Assembly (NCBI GenBank): GCA_964017235.1 | Contig: OZ024936.1 | Coordinates: forward strand, 15,166,496 to 15,230,495 | Length of the DNA stretch: 64,000 nt | Origin: Sabellastarte sp. h YS-2021 | Taxonomy: Eukaryota; Annelida; Polychaeta; Sabellida; Sabellidae | Direction of reading: 5' to 3' | Shown: piece after piece, positions 36,336 through 47,740 of the stretch | Layout of the letters: each line of letters starts with the position of its first letter | How positions within the stretch are numbered: the stretch's first letter is position 1 | Notes under the pieces: generated by a model | The model's input: only the letters and a program-made list of their open reading frames with translations | What the model was told of the DNA's origin: nothing | Database searches by the model: none | Made by a program: the position numbers and the translations under genes

Positions 36336-37159
36336 TTTGGTGATTATCATTATCTGGATCAAGAAATTATTTGAACGATCTTTTATCATTGTTAGATAGG
36401 CTCATTTTGAGTATATATATGCATGCCTCTCTAATTAATCATCAGATTTCTTTGCCAATAATACAGGCCACTGCCACAGTAGTGCATATGATACACCTAA
36501 GTTTGAGCTGGTGCATTTGTTTCTTTAAGCTCGGTTATGAAAGAAATATTGCTGATGAAAAGGTAAAGGAGGAAGCACACATCTACGAGTAAATAAACCT
36601 CTAGTTCAGAAGGCAATAGTATTGTAGTAGTGTCCATTTATTTGTCTGTTTGTTTGTCAGCATGTATAGCAATACATCAGGCTGTATGCTTATACCAGGT
36701 GGGGTCTACCTATTGCTCAGTCTTCCGCAAAGAGTATCAGGATACCCTTTGGGATTCCAGAATTGATTTAGGTAGTTTTGTCAAGTTCAGACTATGGTTT
36801 ATTCTCCCGCTGCCAACAGTGTATTTACTACAGTAGTGAGGCCTACATTTACAGAGTAACTTATTGTGCAGTTTTGATATGTCAAATAAGAGCCATGTGG
36901 TTAAGTAGATATTGCACAGAATAGAAATACCATGACAATATTGCATTGCATTTGATTTTGTGTTTAAAACTAGTACCACTGTATTGGTTATACTGTGATA
37001 GTGAGTGAAAGGATGGGAGAAACTTGTAAAGTTGGTCAAAGTTCATGACTATAAACTTTTATCCAATGACAAACAACTACGCAACTAGAACTGGACCAGG
37101 ATACAAATCCGATTTCAGAGGTGGGAGAGAAGTGCCTTGGTGTCTTGAATCAAAGTTAG

Positions 37160-38460
37160 GATTTATAAGTTAAACGTCTGTTATCACATATAACCAAGAC
37201 TAATATGACTTATATAACATGACTTTCATAGGGCTAAATCTCAATAAAGAGACTCTAAGGTGCAACAAGCAGGAAACAAGAAATTAAAAAATGAAAAGTG
37301 CAGAAATGTAAGGTGGATGAACCCTAAATTAATCTGAAGTATTACCTTGACCTCGATAAGAATTCATGAACAAAGGTGATTGATTTATATAGTGATTGAT
37401 TGATTGAAAACCATCGGGCAAGGACATGCAATCCATTGCCATTCCAACTCCACGTCAGGCGGGAAAGAAATTTTAGTCATAAAAAAGTCCTAACTTGTTG
37501 TAGTCATTTGTTTGAGGCCTTTCCACTAAATGATTATAATGTCTACAGAAGTTTAGATTTGAGAAGTTCCCCTGTTCTATTGGCAATTATTACGGTGTAT
37601 GGCTGCACAATATGTCCATACAGCCAATTGAAAAAGAATCCTGAAAAATGAGGCTGTGCAGTCATTTGGAAATTGCAGGCTTTAAAAAGTATCAACTTGT
37701 TTGATATATGTGTTAATCAGTCCAAGACCCAGGTAATCACTTTTACAATTTCTCTTTGAGCCACTTTATTTCCGGCAGCCAATTTAATTTACACCATACA
37801 CATTAATGACAGAACAGATGCTAAGGGCGACTTGACCTATTGACTTGAACAGCAAAGAGAATGGCTCATGAAAACTGTCTACAAAGGACAAGCATTCAGA
37901 CTTTTGCACATCTCTTACAAATCAGACAATCTGTTGCTGTACGGTCATCTCAAGAAGGATTACCTTAGTGTTCAAAGTTTGAAGAAGATCAACCAAATGA
38001 ATGTATGCCAAGCCTAATACGGAGGCGTCAGGACTTTTCATATTGGTGACTGGACTTTGAAATTTGCAAAATGTTCAGTGTAGCAATTGGCCACATTGTG
38101 TGGATTGTCCATTTAGTCAAACATACAAGTAGCCAATGGAACATAAGGGTTAAGTACACATATTGCTTATACCTTAAGACAAACTGAAAACCATGACAGC
38201 TGACCAAGGTCACATGTTGAATATCATTCCAACTTGGAGGCAGTGTATTCCACCCAAAACCATTCATCCATCATGAAATGGTCTTAAAACCAATCAATGT
38301 AATATAGCCAGTTAACATCAGCTAAATATGACCTTTACGAAGTTTGACAGATTCACTTTCAGAGGGTGTTCTTTGACAGACTGAAAAACACGTGTAAAAT
38401 AAAAATGGTGTTCTGCTGGGTCTGGGAAATAAAATAAATTACACTCACATATATGTTATT
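37160..38460. other. Spacer between unit B and gene C
   Basis: No convincing gene. At about 37850-38010 the + strand reads LEQQREWLMKTVYKGQ, FRLLHISYKSDNLLLYGHLK and so on without a stop for about 57 codons. This may be a coding remnant of unknown family, but an in-frame stop precedes it. Confidence 0.35.
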
Positions 38461-38469
38461 GCTTAGTAT

Positions 38470-38475
38470 TTTATT
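38470..38475 (-). terminator. Polyadenylation signal of gene C
   Basis: AATAAA in GGGTGAAATAAAATAC about 280 nt after the stop, matching the blocks of genes A and B. Confidence 0.6.
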
Positions 38476-38751
38476 TCACCCATAGGCTACATATATAATA
38501 ATCCACCCCCATTTAAACTATTCTAAAATTGGCCGAGCTATGGCCAACATAATGGTACCTTCTGTAATGTTATATAACTTCCCAATGTAATTTACACACA
38601 CTGCTGTTCAATTAAGAAAAAATTATCTCAGGAACCCTATAAATAATATAAAACATCATCCCACATAGACAAAGTCTTACATCAGCCTACTTCTATAAAG
38701 CTGCTTTATACCATGCTATTTACTTTTCATAGGGTCCATTGTTGCAGTGTC

Positions 38752-41700
38752 TTACAATAATCCCAAAGCAGCAAGAGTACTCTGAAGCTGATCAATGAGG
38801 GATTTTAATGCATTTATTTGATTTATTATGTCAGTAATAGTGGTATTTATATTAACTGTAGTCATGGCAGTAGTAGGACCTGCAGTGGCTGTAGTAGTTG
38901 CTTTTGTAGTAATGGTAGTTGCAACTGTAGTTGTTGTAGTAGGTGCTGCAGTGGTTGTCGTTGTGGTTGGCACTGGAGTGGTTGTTGTTGTGGTAGGTGT
39001 AGCAGTGGTTGTTGTTGTGGTAGGTGTGGCACTGGTTGTTGTTGTGGTAGGTGTGGCAGCAGTTGTTGATGTGGTAGGTGTGACAGTGGTTGTCGTAGTG
39101 GTAGGTGTTGCAGTGGTTGTTGTTGTGGTAGGTGTTGCAGTGGTTGTTGTAGTGGTAGGAGTTGCAGTGGTTGTTGCTGAAGTAGGTGTTGCAATGGTTG
39201 TTGTTGTGGTAGGTGTGGCAGTGGTTGTTGTAGTGGTAGGTGTGGGAGTGGTTGTTGTAGTGGTAGGTGTGGCAGTGGTTGTTGTTGTGGTAGGTGTGGC
39301 AGTGGTTGCTGTGGTAGGTGTGGGAGTGGATGTTGTTGTAGTAGGTGTAGCAGTGGTTGTTGATGTGGTAGGTGTGGCAGTGGTTGTTGTAGTGGTAGGT
39401 GAGGCAGTGGTTGTTGTTGTGGTAGGTGTGGCAGTGGTTGTTGTAGTGGTAGGTGAGGCACTGGTTGTTGTGGATGGTGTGGCATTGGTTGTTGTTGTGG
39501 TAGGTGTGGCAGTGATTGTTGTTGTGGTAGGTGTTGCAGTGGTTGTTGTTGTGGTAGGTGTGGCAGTGGATGTTGTAGTGGTAGGTGTGGCAGTGGTTGT
39601 TGTTGTGGTTGGTGTGGCAGTGGATATTGTAGAGGTAGGTGTGGCAGTGGTTGTTGTAGTGGTTGGTATGGCAGTGGTTGTTGTTGTGGTTGGTGTGGCA
39701 GTGGATGTTGTAGTGGTAGGTGTGGCAGTGGTTGTTGTTGTGGTTGGTGTGGGAGTGGTTGTTGTAGTGGTAGGTGTAGCAGTGGTTGTTGAAGTGGTAG
39801 GTGTGGCAGTGGTTGTTGTAGTGGTAGGTGTGGCAGTGGTTGTTGTTGTGGTAGGTGTGGCAGTGGTTGTTGTAGTGGTAGGTATGGTAGTGGTTGTTGT
39901 TGTGGTTGGTGTGGCAGTGGTTGTTGTAGTGGTAGGTGTGGTAGTGGTTGTTGTTGTGGTTGGTATGGCAGTGGTTGTTGTAGTGGTAGGTGTGGCAGAG
40001 GTTGTTGTTGTGGTTGGTGTGGCAGTGGTTGTTGTAGTGGTAGGTGTGGCAGTGGTTGTTGTTGTGGTTGGTGTGGCAGTGGTTGTTGTAGTGGTATGTG
40101 TGGCAGTGGTTGTTGTTGTGGTTGGTGTGGCAGTGGATGTTGTAGTGGTAGGTGTGGCAGTGGTTGTTGTAGTGGTAGGTGTGGCTGTGGATGTTGTAGT
40201 GGTAGGTGTGGCAGTGGTTGTTGTTGTGGTTGGTGTGGCAGTGGTTGTTGTAGTGGTAGGTGTAGCAGTGGTTGTTGTTGTGGTAGGTGTGGCAGTGGAT
40301 GTTGTAGTGGTAGGTGTAGCAGTGGTTGTTGTTGTGGTAGGTGTGGCAGTGGATGTTGTAGTGGTAGGTGTGGCAGTGGTTGTTGTTGTGGTAGGTGTTG
40401 CAGTGGTTGTTGTTGTGGTAGGTGTGGCAGTGGATGTTGTAGTGGTAGGTGTGGCAGTGGATGTTGTTGTGGTAGGTGTTGCAGTGGTTGTTGTAGTGGT
40501 AGGTGTGGCAGTGAATGTTGTAGTGGTAGGTGTGGCAGTGGATGTTGTTGTGGTAGGTGTGGCAGTGGATGTTGATGTGGTAGGTGTGGCAGTGGTTGTT
40601 GTAGTGGTAGGTGTAGAAGTGGTTGTTGTAGTGGTAGGTGTGGCAGTGGTTGTTGTAGTGGTAGGTGTGGCAGTGGTTGTTGTAGTGGCAGGTGTGGCAG
40701 TGGTTGTTGTAGTGGTAGGTGTGGCAGTGGTTGTTGTAGTGGTAGGTGTGGCAGTGGTTGTTGTAGTGGTAGGTGTGGCAGTGGTTGTTGTAGTGGTAGG
40801 TGTTGCAGTGGTTGTTGTAGTGGTAGGTGTGGCAGTGGTTGTTGTTGTGGTAGGTGTGGCAGTGGTTGTTGTTGTGGTAGGTGTGGCAATGGATGTTGTT
40901 GTGGTAGGTGTGGGAGTGGATGTTGTAGTGGTAGGTGTGGCAGTGGTTGTTGTAGTGGTAGGTGTGGGAGTGGTTGTTGTAGTGGTAGGTGTGGGAGTGG
41001 TTGTTGTAGTGGTAGGTGTAGCAGTGGTTGTTGTTGTGGTAGGTGTGGCAGTGGTTGTTGTAGTGGTAGGTGTGGCAGTGGTTGTTGTAGTGGTAGGTGT
41101 GGCAGTGGTTGTTGTAGTGGTAGGTGTGGCAGTGGTTGTTGTAGTGGTAGGTGTTGCAGTGGTTGTTGTAGTGGTAGGTGTAGCAGTGGTTGTTGTTGTG
41201 GTAGGTGTGGCAGTGGTTGTTGTAGTGGTAGGTGTGGCAGTGGTTGTTGTAGTGGTAGGTGTGGGAGTGGTTGTTGATGTGGTAGGTGTGGCAGTGGTTG
41301 TTGTAGTGGTAGGTGTAGCAGTGGTTGTTGTTGTGGTAGGTGTGGCAGTGGTTGTTGTAGTGGTAGGTGTGGCAGTGGTTGTTGTAGTGGTAGGTGTGGC
41401 AGTGGTTGTTGTAGTGGTAGGTGTGGCAGTGGTTGTTGTAGTGGTAGGTGTTGCAGTGGTTGTTGTAGTGGTAGGTGTGGCAGTGGTTGTTGTAGTGGTA
41501 GGTGTGGCAGTGGTTGTTGTTGTGGTAGGTGTGGCAGTGGATGTTGTTGTGGTAGGTGTGGGAGTGGATGTTGTAGTGGTAGGTGTGGCAGTGGTTGTTG
41601 ATGTGTTAGGTATTTCAGTGGTTGTGGTGGTGGGCGTGGCAGTGGTTGTCGTAGAAAGGAATGCCAAAATTTTTTGTGCTAGTAATTCCAATTCTGCCAT

Positions 41701-41969
41701 CTGTTGAAGAATTTGCGCCAGCTGATTGTTTAGTATATCTATTAGGCTCTGACTAGTTGTTGCTGGCTGATTACTGGTAGTTGTGGTTATTTCTGCAGCT
41801 GTTGTTGTAGTAGCTGCTGTTGCTGTTGTAGTGGTTGTACCTGCAGCTGTTGTTGTTGTCTCTACTCCTGGAGTTGTGCTAGCAGTTTCTGTTCTTGGAG
41901 CAGTAGTGTCTGTTCCTGCAGCTGTTGTTGTGGACACAGGTGCAGTTGTTGGACCATATGGTGAAGCAG
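38752..41969 (-). CDS. Gene C coding exon 5: helix, 9-residue mucin repeats and helical tail
   Basis: The acceptor is TTTAAACAG. The exon is 3218 nt, open to TAA at 38752-38754. The first about 220 nt are non-repetitive; 41656-41748 encode the Leu/Ile-rich helix. About 39000-41650 is a 27-bp tandem array. The tail is VNINTTITDIINQINALKSL and IDQLQSTLAALGLL. Confidence 0.87.
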
Positions 41970-44900
41970 CTGTTTAAAGTATTTACAGAATATCTTTAAA
42001 AATGAAATAAAATTGAATGCAGGATTGTTTTCTCACTCAGATAAAATATTTTCATCTTCTATCAGTTTGATACACTACCATGTTCATGTCTGGAATTAAT
42101 TTTTTTTGTCACGATAATTGTTTCAATTGTACTGTGGTTAAATATGTTACTGATCTATATATTTTAAATGGGCATCAATTTTGATCAATTATCTGTAGTA
42201 ATCAAATGCTTTTTGTCATCAACCAAGTACACTTAGTAATATGTCTCATAAAATATAATAAAATCCATTTTAAACACAAATATTACACTTTCAGAAGCAT
42301 GAATAAAGCTGCTTCATTATAACAATATCGGAACAAAATTTATAACAATACACTTATGTAACCAGTCGGTGGCCATAGAAATTTCATACTTACTGATTAT
42401 TACCTCCACTGTGGACGAAGTTTTTGAGTGTATTTATCAAAGTGATTAAATTTTCGGAGAACAGTGTCCTGATTTTACTCTGAACCCCCCCCCCCCCCCA
42501 AAAAAAAAAAAAAAAATTCCTGAATTTCAAATTTTTTTTTTCAATTTTCTCTTGTGACTTTCGTTATGGTTAAGCTATCTGAATATGTGAGTGTTAAAGT
42601 AAAATAACAGTATTCAGGTAAAATTATAATACGGGCGTTTTCAATTGCCTTGGTGGAGATCTATGCTTTACAGGTGCTTTCTATTTCTACATGTTTTTCT
42701 TGCAAGCAGTATTTTATACAAGGAACAAAGCAGACATAATCACAATTGTTTGTGATGTGAAAACAGACTCAATAACTAGAGTTAATAACTAGAATAAAAG
42801 TGTTAGCAAGCATGTCTTAGCAGAAAATTAATATTAAAAAGAAATAAAATTGATAAAGATTGAAACTAAAATAATGCATTAAAATTAACTGATTTTAACG
42901 TCAACCAACAAAAAGTAAATGCAGTAGAAGTAGTGCAGTAGCGAGTGTGTTCAACAACATAGTTAACAAATTATCCTGAAATATAACTTCTCCCTGTAAG
43001 TAGAGAAGAGGAACTTCCTTCTGAAATACTGGACATAACAAATGTTGTAAATAATGAATTATTGTTATCAAACAGAAGACATGTTATTCAGAGACCACAT
43101 TCACAAAATATCTCAATTCTGAGCTATATTCTCAAGCACTGACGAACGTGTCTCAGTTTTATCTCAAACTTGATTTTTTTGTAACCAAATTTATACTCTT
43201 TTTGTCCATGCCGGAAATATTTTTGACAGTACTAGAAGCACATTGCAATTGCAATATCAAGGTGTGTTGAACTAAATCAAAACTACTACCGGCTACATCA
43301 TTAGCAGTACTTCAAGTAAGGATTTGGAAAACAAATATAAGACAAAAATACAGAGTTGAGGTTTTAGTCAGTATTCTGTCATGGTTTTTACATCATGACT
43401 ATTATGATAAATGAAACATATACCATCCTCCTTTTTGTTCTATATTTGAGACAAAACATAGTCTAAACTTGAGACTTTCTGTGAATGCCAGGACAGGCCT
43501 GCAATTTCAAATCTCAGAAAAAATCTCAGATTTGAGGAAAGCAACAATAATTCCAGACTTGAGATTCTGAAAAAAAACTAGACTGATTCAGGTATCCTGT
43601 TAAAATGTACTCTGAACCAAATCACCTGTAAAACATGTAATGCACATGCATGTATGATCAATAAATATGTGTAATATTATGAAGCAATTATAGTTATGTT
43701 TTGGCATTGTACAATAAATACAGTGTACAACTATCACATGCAAATAATAGTTATCAGTAGAAGACATATTCAAATATACAAAGTTCATTGGAAATATCAT
43801 GCACACACAATTGGGGTACATCCCAATTTCCAATTCATTTTATTATTAAATACAAGGCAGTTGATAGGGTGGTATGTGGATTTACAACCCAGATGATATT
43901 GACCTCTTTCTTGTTAATAGTTTTAAATATATTTTTTGGTGGATTTAATGACTAAAAATACACTTTGTATGACTTTTTAAGCATTTATTTTTCTCAGCAA
44001 ATCCTAATATGTATACATGTCATTACTATCTGTAAAGAAAGTTCTACTCACTGGATGCATCAGTGGGAATCTCTGGGGTACTCTGCAATGCTATGGCTGG
44101 AAAGATGAAACAGTCGGTGAAATACTGGAACATTTGTACAGCAGATCTGTGACTATTGTTACTAAATATGGTGGTGTGACTGATATTATATGAAGTTCTA
44201 CCAACTGAATTGGGTATAATTTGAGGAGTAAAAACGCACCTAAGGGTGTTATATTCAAGTTTTAAACATTTAATTATTATTTTTGGGTTTTTTTTTCAAT
44301 TCATACAAACCTCACTAATACTAATGTAAATGTTATGTGCAATTTGTTAATATGTAAATGGCAGCTAATGAAACTACAATAAAGCAAAAACATAGAAAGG
44401 GATGTTATTCGTGATTAACACATTTGTACAGTTGCAAAACTACCCCAGTGATCTACTTTTTTAAAATTTTATTACGAGAAAAGACAAAATATTATATCTT
44501 TCCTTTGATTGGCACAAAGTATGTTTTTTTATTTATTCCTTCCATTTTATTCATATGTTAAGCACAGGGAAACCATATTTACTGAGACTTCAAAACAGTT
44601 GTTTTACATATATACAATAGGGAACAGCAGTGGATATAAAACCAGCATTTTTAGATTTCTCAGCCACTGAATTTAAATGCAACAAAAAAAAACAAAGAGA
44701 GGCTCTGTAAATATACTTTTCTAATGATGCATATAACATGCTTGTATTTTACACAATTATTTAGATATATAAGACCAAAACCGGTACTAGTTTACACATT
44801 TGTAATTCTTATTATCCAGGGTAAGGGGGACCTTGGCTTAAGTATGCCTGGCGTTTATGTCCTCTGTTTTAGGTCAACTAAAACTCATGCTAAATAAAAA

Positions 44901-46798
44901 TAAGTGAATTTAAATCACTTACACTGTATAATCTGTTGGTTACAGAAGTTGGTGTCACAGCAGTACTGGTTGTACGTCGCTGTGTTTTTGGTCACTGGAC
45001 ACTTGTCTGAATCCATACAGCTCTTGGTGACCGACTGAAATTGACCTCGTCTGTTTCTTATCCCATAGCTGTAACAACTCTGCCAGAAAGATAAAAACAT
45101 AAATATAAGCTTGTGACAATTGTCAAGCGTCTAATAAACTGCATTGGCTTGGCTTCCCGATCTATTATACACAGAGACATAATCACAGCTCTATCTATTT
45201 AACTAACTGAATAAATGGGAAATCCTCAGAAGACAAGGTGGTAACAGGTAATATAGAAGACCGACTGATACTGACCTGTCCGGCTTCTTATACCATAGCT
45301 GTAATGACTCTGCAATTCATACATTATAAATGTTATCAGATTTGTAAATGCATAAATGCTAAATTTTGTCATGTTGTATTGCCCTTGGTTCTAATATTAA
45401 TGTTTTCTGTTGATATTTGCCTTTTATAATGGTTGCCAAGATAACTCTTTGGAATGATACATGCTTATTAAAACCCGTAAATGAAAAGGTTGTGTGAAAT
45501 ACCGCTAAGCTTTCTTTTATATATATACAATAACAAATGTTTTTAAAAGAAGTTGATGAATTAAATAATTGTAACTAAAATTGTAAAACATAAGACTAAT
45601 TCTTTCTTGCAAAGCATTATATGGTTGATATTTTAAAACAGTTTATCTTGGACACATTGAAAAAGATTTTGTATTTGAACAAATGCTTTATAAACGTTTT
45701 CTGTGCACTGTTTAAAAAGTATTCTATAGATAACGTATTTGTCTCTTTTCTACATATTTATTTATGAAAAAAGCAGTATATATTTTAAAAACATTTTAAA
45801 CCATTTTATGCACTGTTTGAAAAACATCCTTATCAATGACTTGTATGACTCTTTTGTATAGTACTTATTTACTTCTGATAAATTAGAAAAAATATTTTTC
45901 GACTTTGTAATACTCACAAAATGTTTAAAAGTAAAAGGTTGCTTGGAATCAGAAAAAAATATGATAACATTATCTTCTAGTCCTGGAATTAAAGTCAAAT
46001 ACTGTGCATGATGGAAAAGAAGTTGACTTTACCTGCCCTGATGCACAAGCTTCTATGTCATCGTTTTCACAGGTAAGCTTTCCTTGGCTTAAACTACAGC
46101 TGTAGCAATAGAGAGAGCCTGAAACAGAGCCAGCCAGTCAGTACAGAATGGTAGACTGCTGGGTATATAACAGGTAATGTCCTGGATGCCACATACAAAA
46201 AGTATATCTCATGAATGAAGATGACAATATTATAAGATTTTTTAGAACAGCATTGCATCTTTTATACAGATATTATGGTTCACAAGTATTTAATTACTGG
46301 TCATCCAAGTCATTTTGAAAAGTTTTAAAGATGCTCAACTTTTTAAGAATATATCGAGTGGTTCTTTTGCAAGAGGTCCGACCGCTCCAAGTACATTTGG
46401 TCAACCCATCGGTAAAGTTGGAATCAAAGATTAAAATAGAAGCATTTATGTACCTCACAATTAATATGATTCCTCAATTGCACTTAAGTCCAAAAAGGGA
46501 GAGTCTTAAACCAAGCAGAGGTCATTTCTCTCTCAAGCGCCCACCAGCGAAATTTGACCATGGAGACGGGTATGCCAGTTTGAACAGGCAGACCTTTAGT
46601 TGGCTCCTGAACGACAATATAGTCTGCTGTGATTGGACATTGAGTGACAAGCTGTTCCATTAAACTGATGTAGCTATGGGAAAACCACACCTGTCAATTG
46701 CCTTTTTGAATGAACAATCACTTACCCTGACTGCTGACTGTTGTAATGGAATGGAACACCACTGCAAACCATGTGATTAGAAATGTCAGTTTTTCCAT
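38752..46798 (-). CDS. Gene C: secreted Ly6/uPAR domain-mucin fusion protein with extra helix
   Basis: Exons 46726-46798, 46033-46118, 44923-45079, 44052-44096 and 38752-41969 join in frame (phases 1, 0, 1, 1) to give 1192 aa. The signal peptide (MEKLTFLITWFAVVFHSITT) is unlike those of A and B. The Ly6 domain has ten cysteines: YCYSC, LTC, AC, SC, SC, KC, CC, FCN. Residues 121-194 are Thr/Ala-rich and non-repetitive. Residues 195-225 are a Leu/Ile/Gln-rich helix (SLIDILNNQLAQILQQMAEL and on). A mucin domain follows with a strict 9-residue period (TPTTTTTTA, 27 bp). The protein ends in a tail homologous to A and B (TITDIINQINALKSLIDQL...ALGLL). It is the most diverged of the three and probably secreted. 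Confidence 0.85.
38990..41650 (-). repeat. 27-bp tandem array coding TPTTTTTTA
   Basis: About 100 near-identical units. Variation is mainly Ser, Pro or Ile for Thr/Ala and synonymous changes in ACA/ACC/ACT. Confidence 0.85.
41970..44051 (-). other. Gene C intron 4
   Basis: AT-rich. A C-tract followed by an A-tract lies at about 42486-42516. A dispersed repeat of about 250 bp (about 42440-42700: AATATGTGAGTGTTAAAGT, then GGTAAAATTATAATACGGG) has a relative at 51770-52040. Confidence 0.5.
44052..44096 (-). CDS. Gene C coding exon 4: linker mini-exon
   Basis: 45 nt between TTTCCAG and TCCA|GTGAGTAG. It encodes SIALQSTPEIPTDAS. Confidence 0.77.
44923..45079 (-). CDS. Gene C coding exon 3: second half of the Ly6 domain
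   Basis: 157 nt between TCTGGCAG and CAGT|GTAAGTG. It encodes SCYSYGIRNRRGQFQSVTKS, then CMDSDKC and CCDTNFCNQQIIQ. Confidence 0.87.
45261..45314 (-). pseudogene. Relic of a duplicated Ly6 exon 3 in gene C intron 2
   Basis: On the + strand CCGACTGATACTGACCTG, then CTTCTTATACCATAGCTGTA and ATGACTCTGC, matches the 5' part of exon 3 (45031-45083) with scattered differences. The acceptor CAG is lost and the rest of the exon is missing. Confidence 0.6.
46033..46118 (-). CDS. Gene C coding exon 2: first half of the Ly6 domain
   Basis: 86 nt between GTTTCAG and GGGCAG|GTAAAG. It encodes GSLYCYSCSLSQGKLTCEND and DIEACASGQ. Confidence 0.85.
46726..46798 (-). CDS. Gene C coding exon 1: signal peptide
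   Basis: 73 nt from ATG to TCAGG|GTAAGTG. A TTTTCAG acceptor lies one base upstream of the ATG, so the untranslated leader is mostly on a separate exon (about 47687 upward). Confidence 0.82.
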
Positions 46799-47686
46799 CC
46801 TGAAAATAAAAATGACTCTCTGTCAAGTAGGCTTAATATATGTACTGCTTGGAGATGCCACTTGGTACACTCGGTTGGAAAACCAGCGCAGGTCACGTGA
46901 TATAATTCTGCTTATGGAATATAATAACACTTATTTTGATAAGACAGGAAAGCTGTATTTACAGAACCAATCACTTCATTCAAACTGTGGGCAAAACTGT
47001 GATTTAGGCAGTCCTGGGGCAAATGATTTTTGCCCGAGGGTTGACAGGGCTTTATAAATCCCAATACTGCCCCCCCCCCCCCCCGCCACACACATAGAAG
47101 TGTTCTGTTAATCATACTGACTGCATTTAATTCTCTCTTCTTTCATATATAGCATTATTTTTTTCCTTTTTACAGAAGCAAAATATATAACTGATATTCA
47201 TGCAAAAAGTTATTATCAAACATAAGCGGTAACTACTGTTTTCTGGCCCTCTAAAATAGCAATTTAATTTTAAAATTTAACCTTGATGTCACTTCCCGAT
47301 AAGGATGTCAAGGGTCAATCCACTCTGTTATTCATGCTAGCACTTAATCTTGAAATAGTTTCAAACATATAAAAAAGACTTTATTTATAACTTTGTCTTG
47401 AAATTTCCAGTTTGAAATACACAAACCGAAAAAGGTTAGTAATGGGACTTTTTCTTGAGTAAATTCTAAACACAACCCACAGTTGTGTCCATGCATATTT
47501 TAGTTGGTAAAAGAATCCATTTCATTTATAAAAAGTAGGTGCCATGAAATATTTAATACTGCAATTGTAGAAACAAATAACTCTAACAAGCAAACCAAAG
47601 TAAAAATAACATATTGATATTCAGTGCATAGAAATTATAATTAATATTAAGCATGTATCCTGAAAACATATGAGATTTGTACCTAC

Positions 47687-47740
47687 CTTGCTTAACTGTT
47701 AAGTGAACGTTTTCTTTGCAGCTGAATAAGTTTTGGCTTC
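47687..47740 (-). promoter_or_regulatory. Probable gene C 5' untranslated exon and TATA box
   Basis: A donor GCAAG|GTAGGTAC ends the candidate leader exon. A TATA-like CTATATGC lies at about 47767-47774, some 30 nt upstream of the presumed start. The sequence is not conserved with genes A or B. Confidence 0.4.

Larger units (their letters stand above)
26540..37150. repeat. Tandem segmental duplication, unit B (edges approximate)
   Basis: See unit A. The sequence at 26230-26540 matches 36740-37020, which marks the upstream end of each unit. A weaker match at about 37140-37260 suggests that the unit containing gene C began the same way. Confidence 0.7.

Noticed and set aside
38828-41707. A 959-codon Val-rich plus-strand frame and Gln/Leu/Pro- and Cys/Gly-rich frames over the gene C array
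   Set aside because: Shadow frames of the 27-bp repeat. The minus-strand frame alone joins in phase to the conserved Ly6 exons.
46331-46690. 110-codon plus-strand frame in gene C intron 1
   Set aside because: No recognisable motif; overlapping minus-strand frames are similar in length; no support beyond absence of stops.
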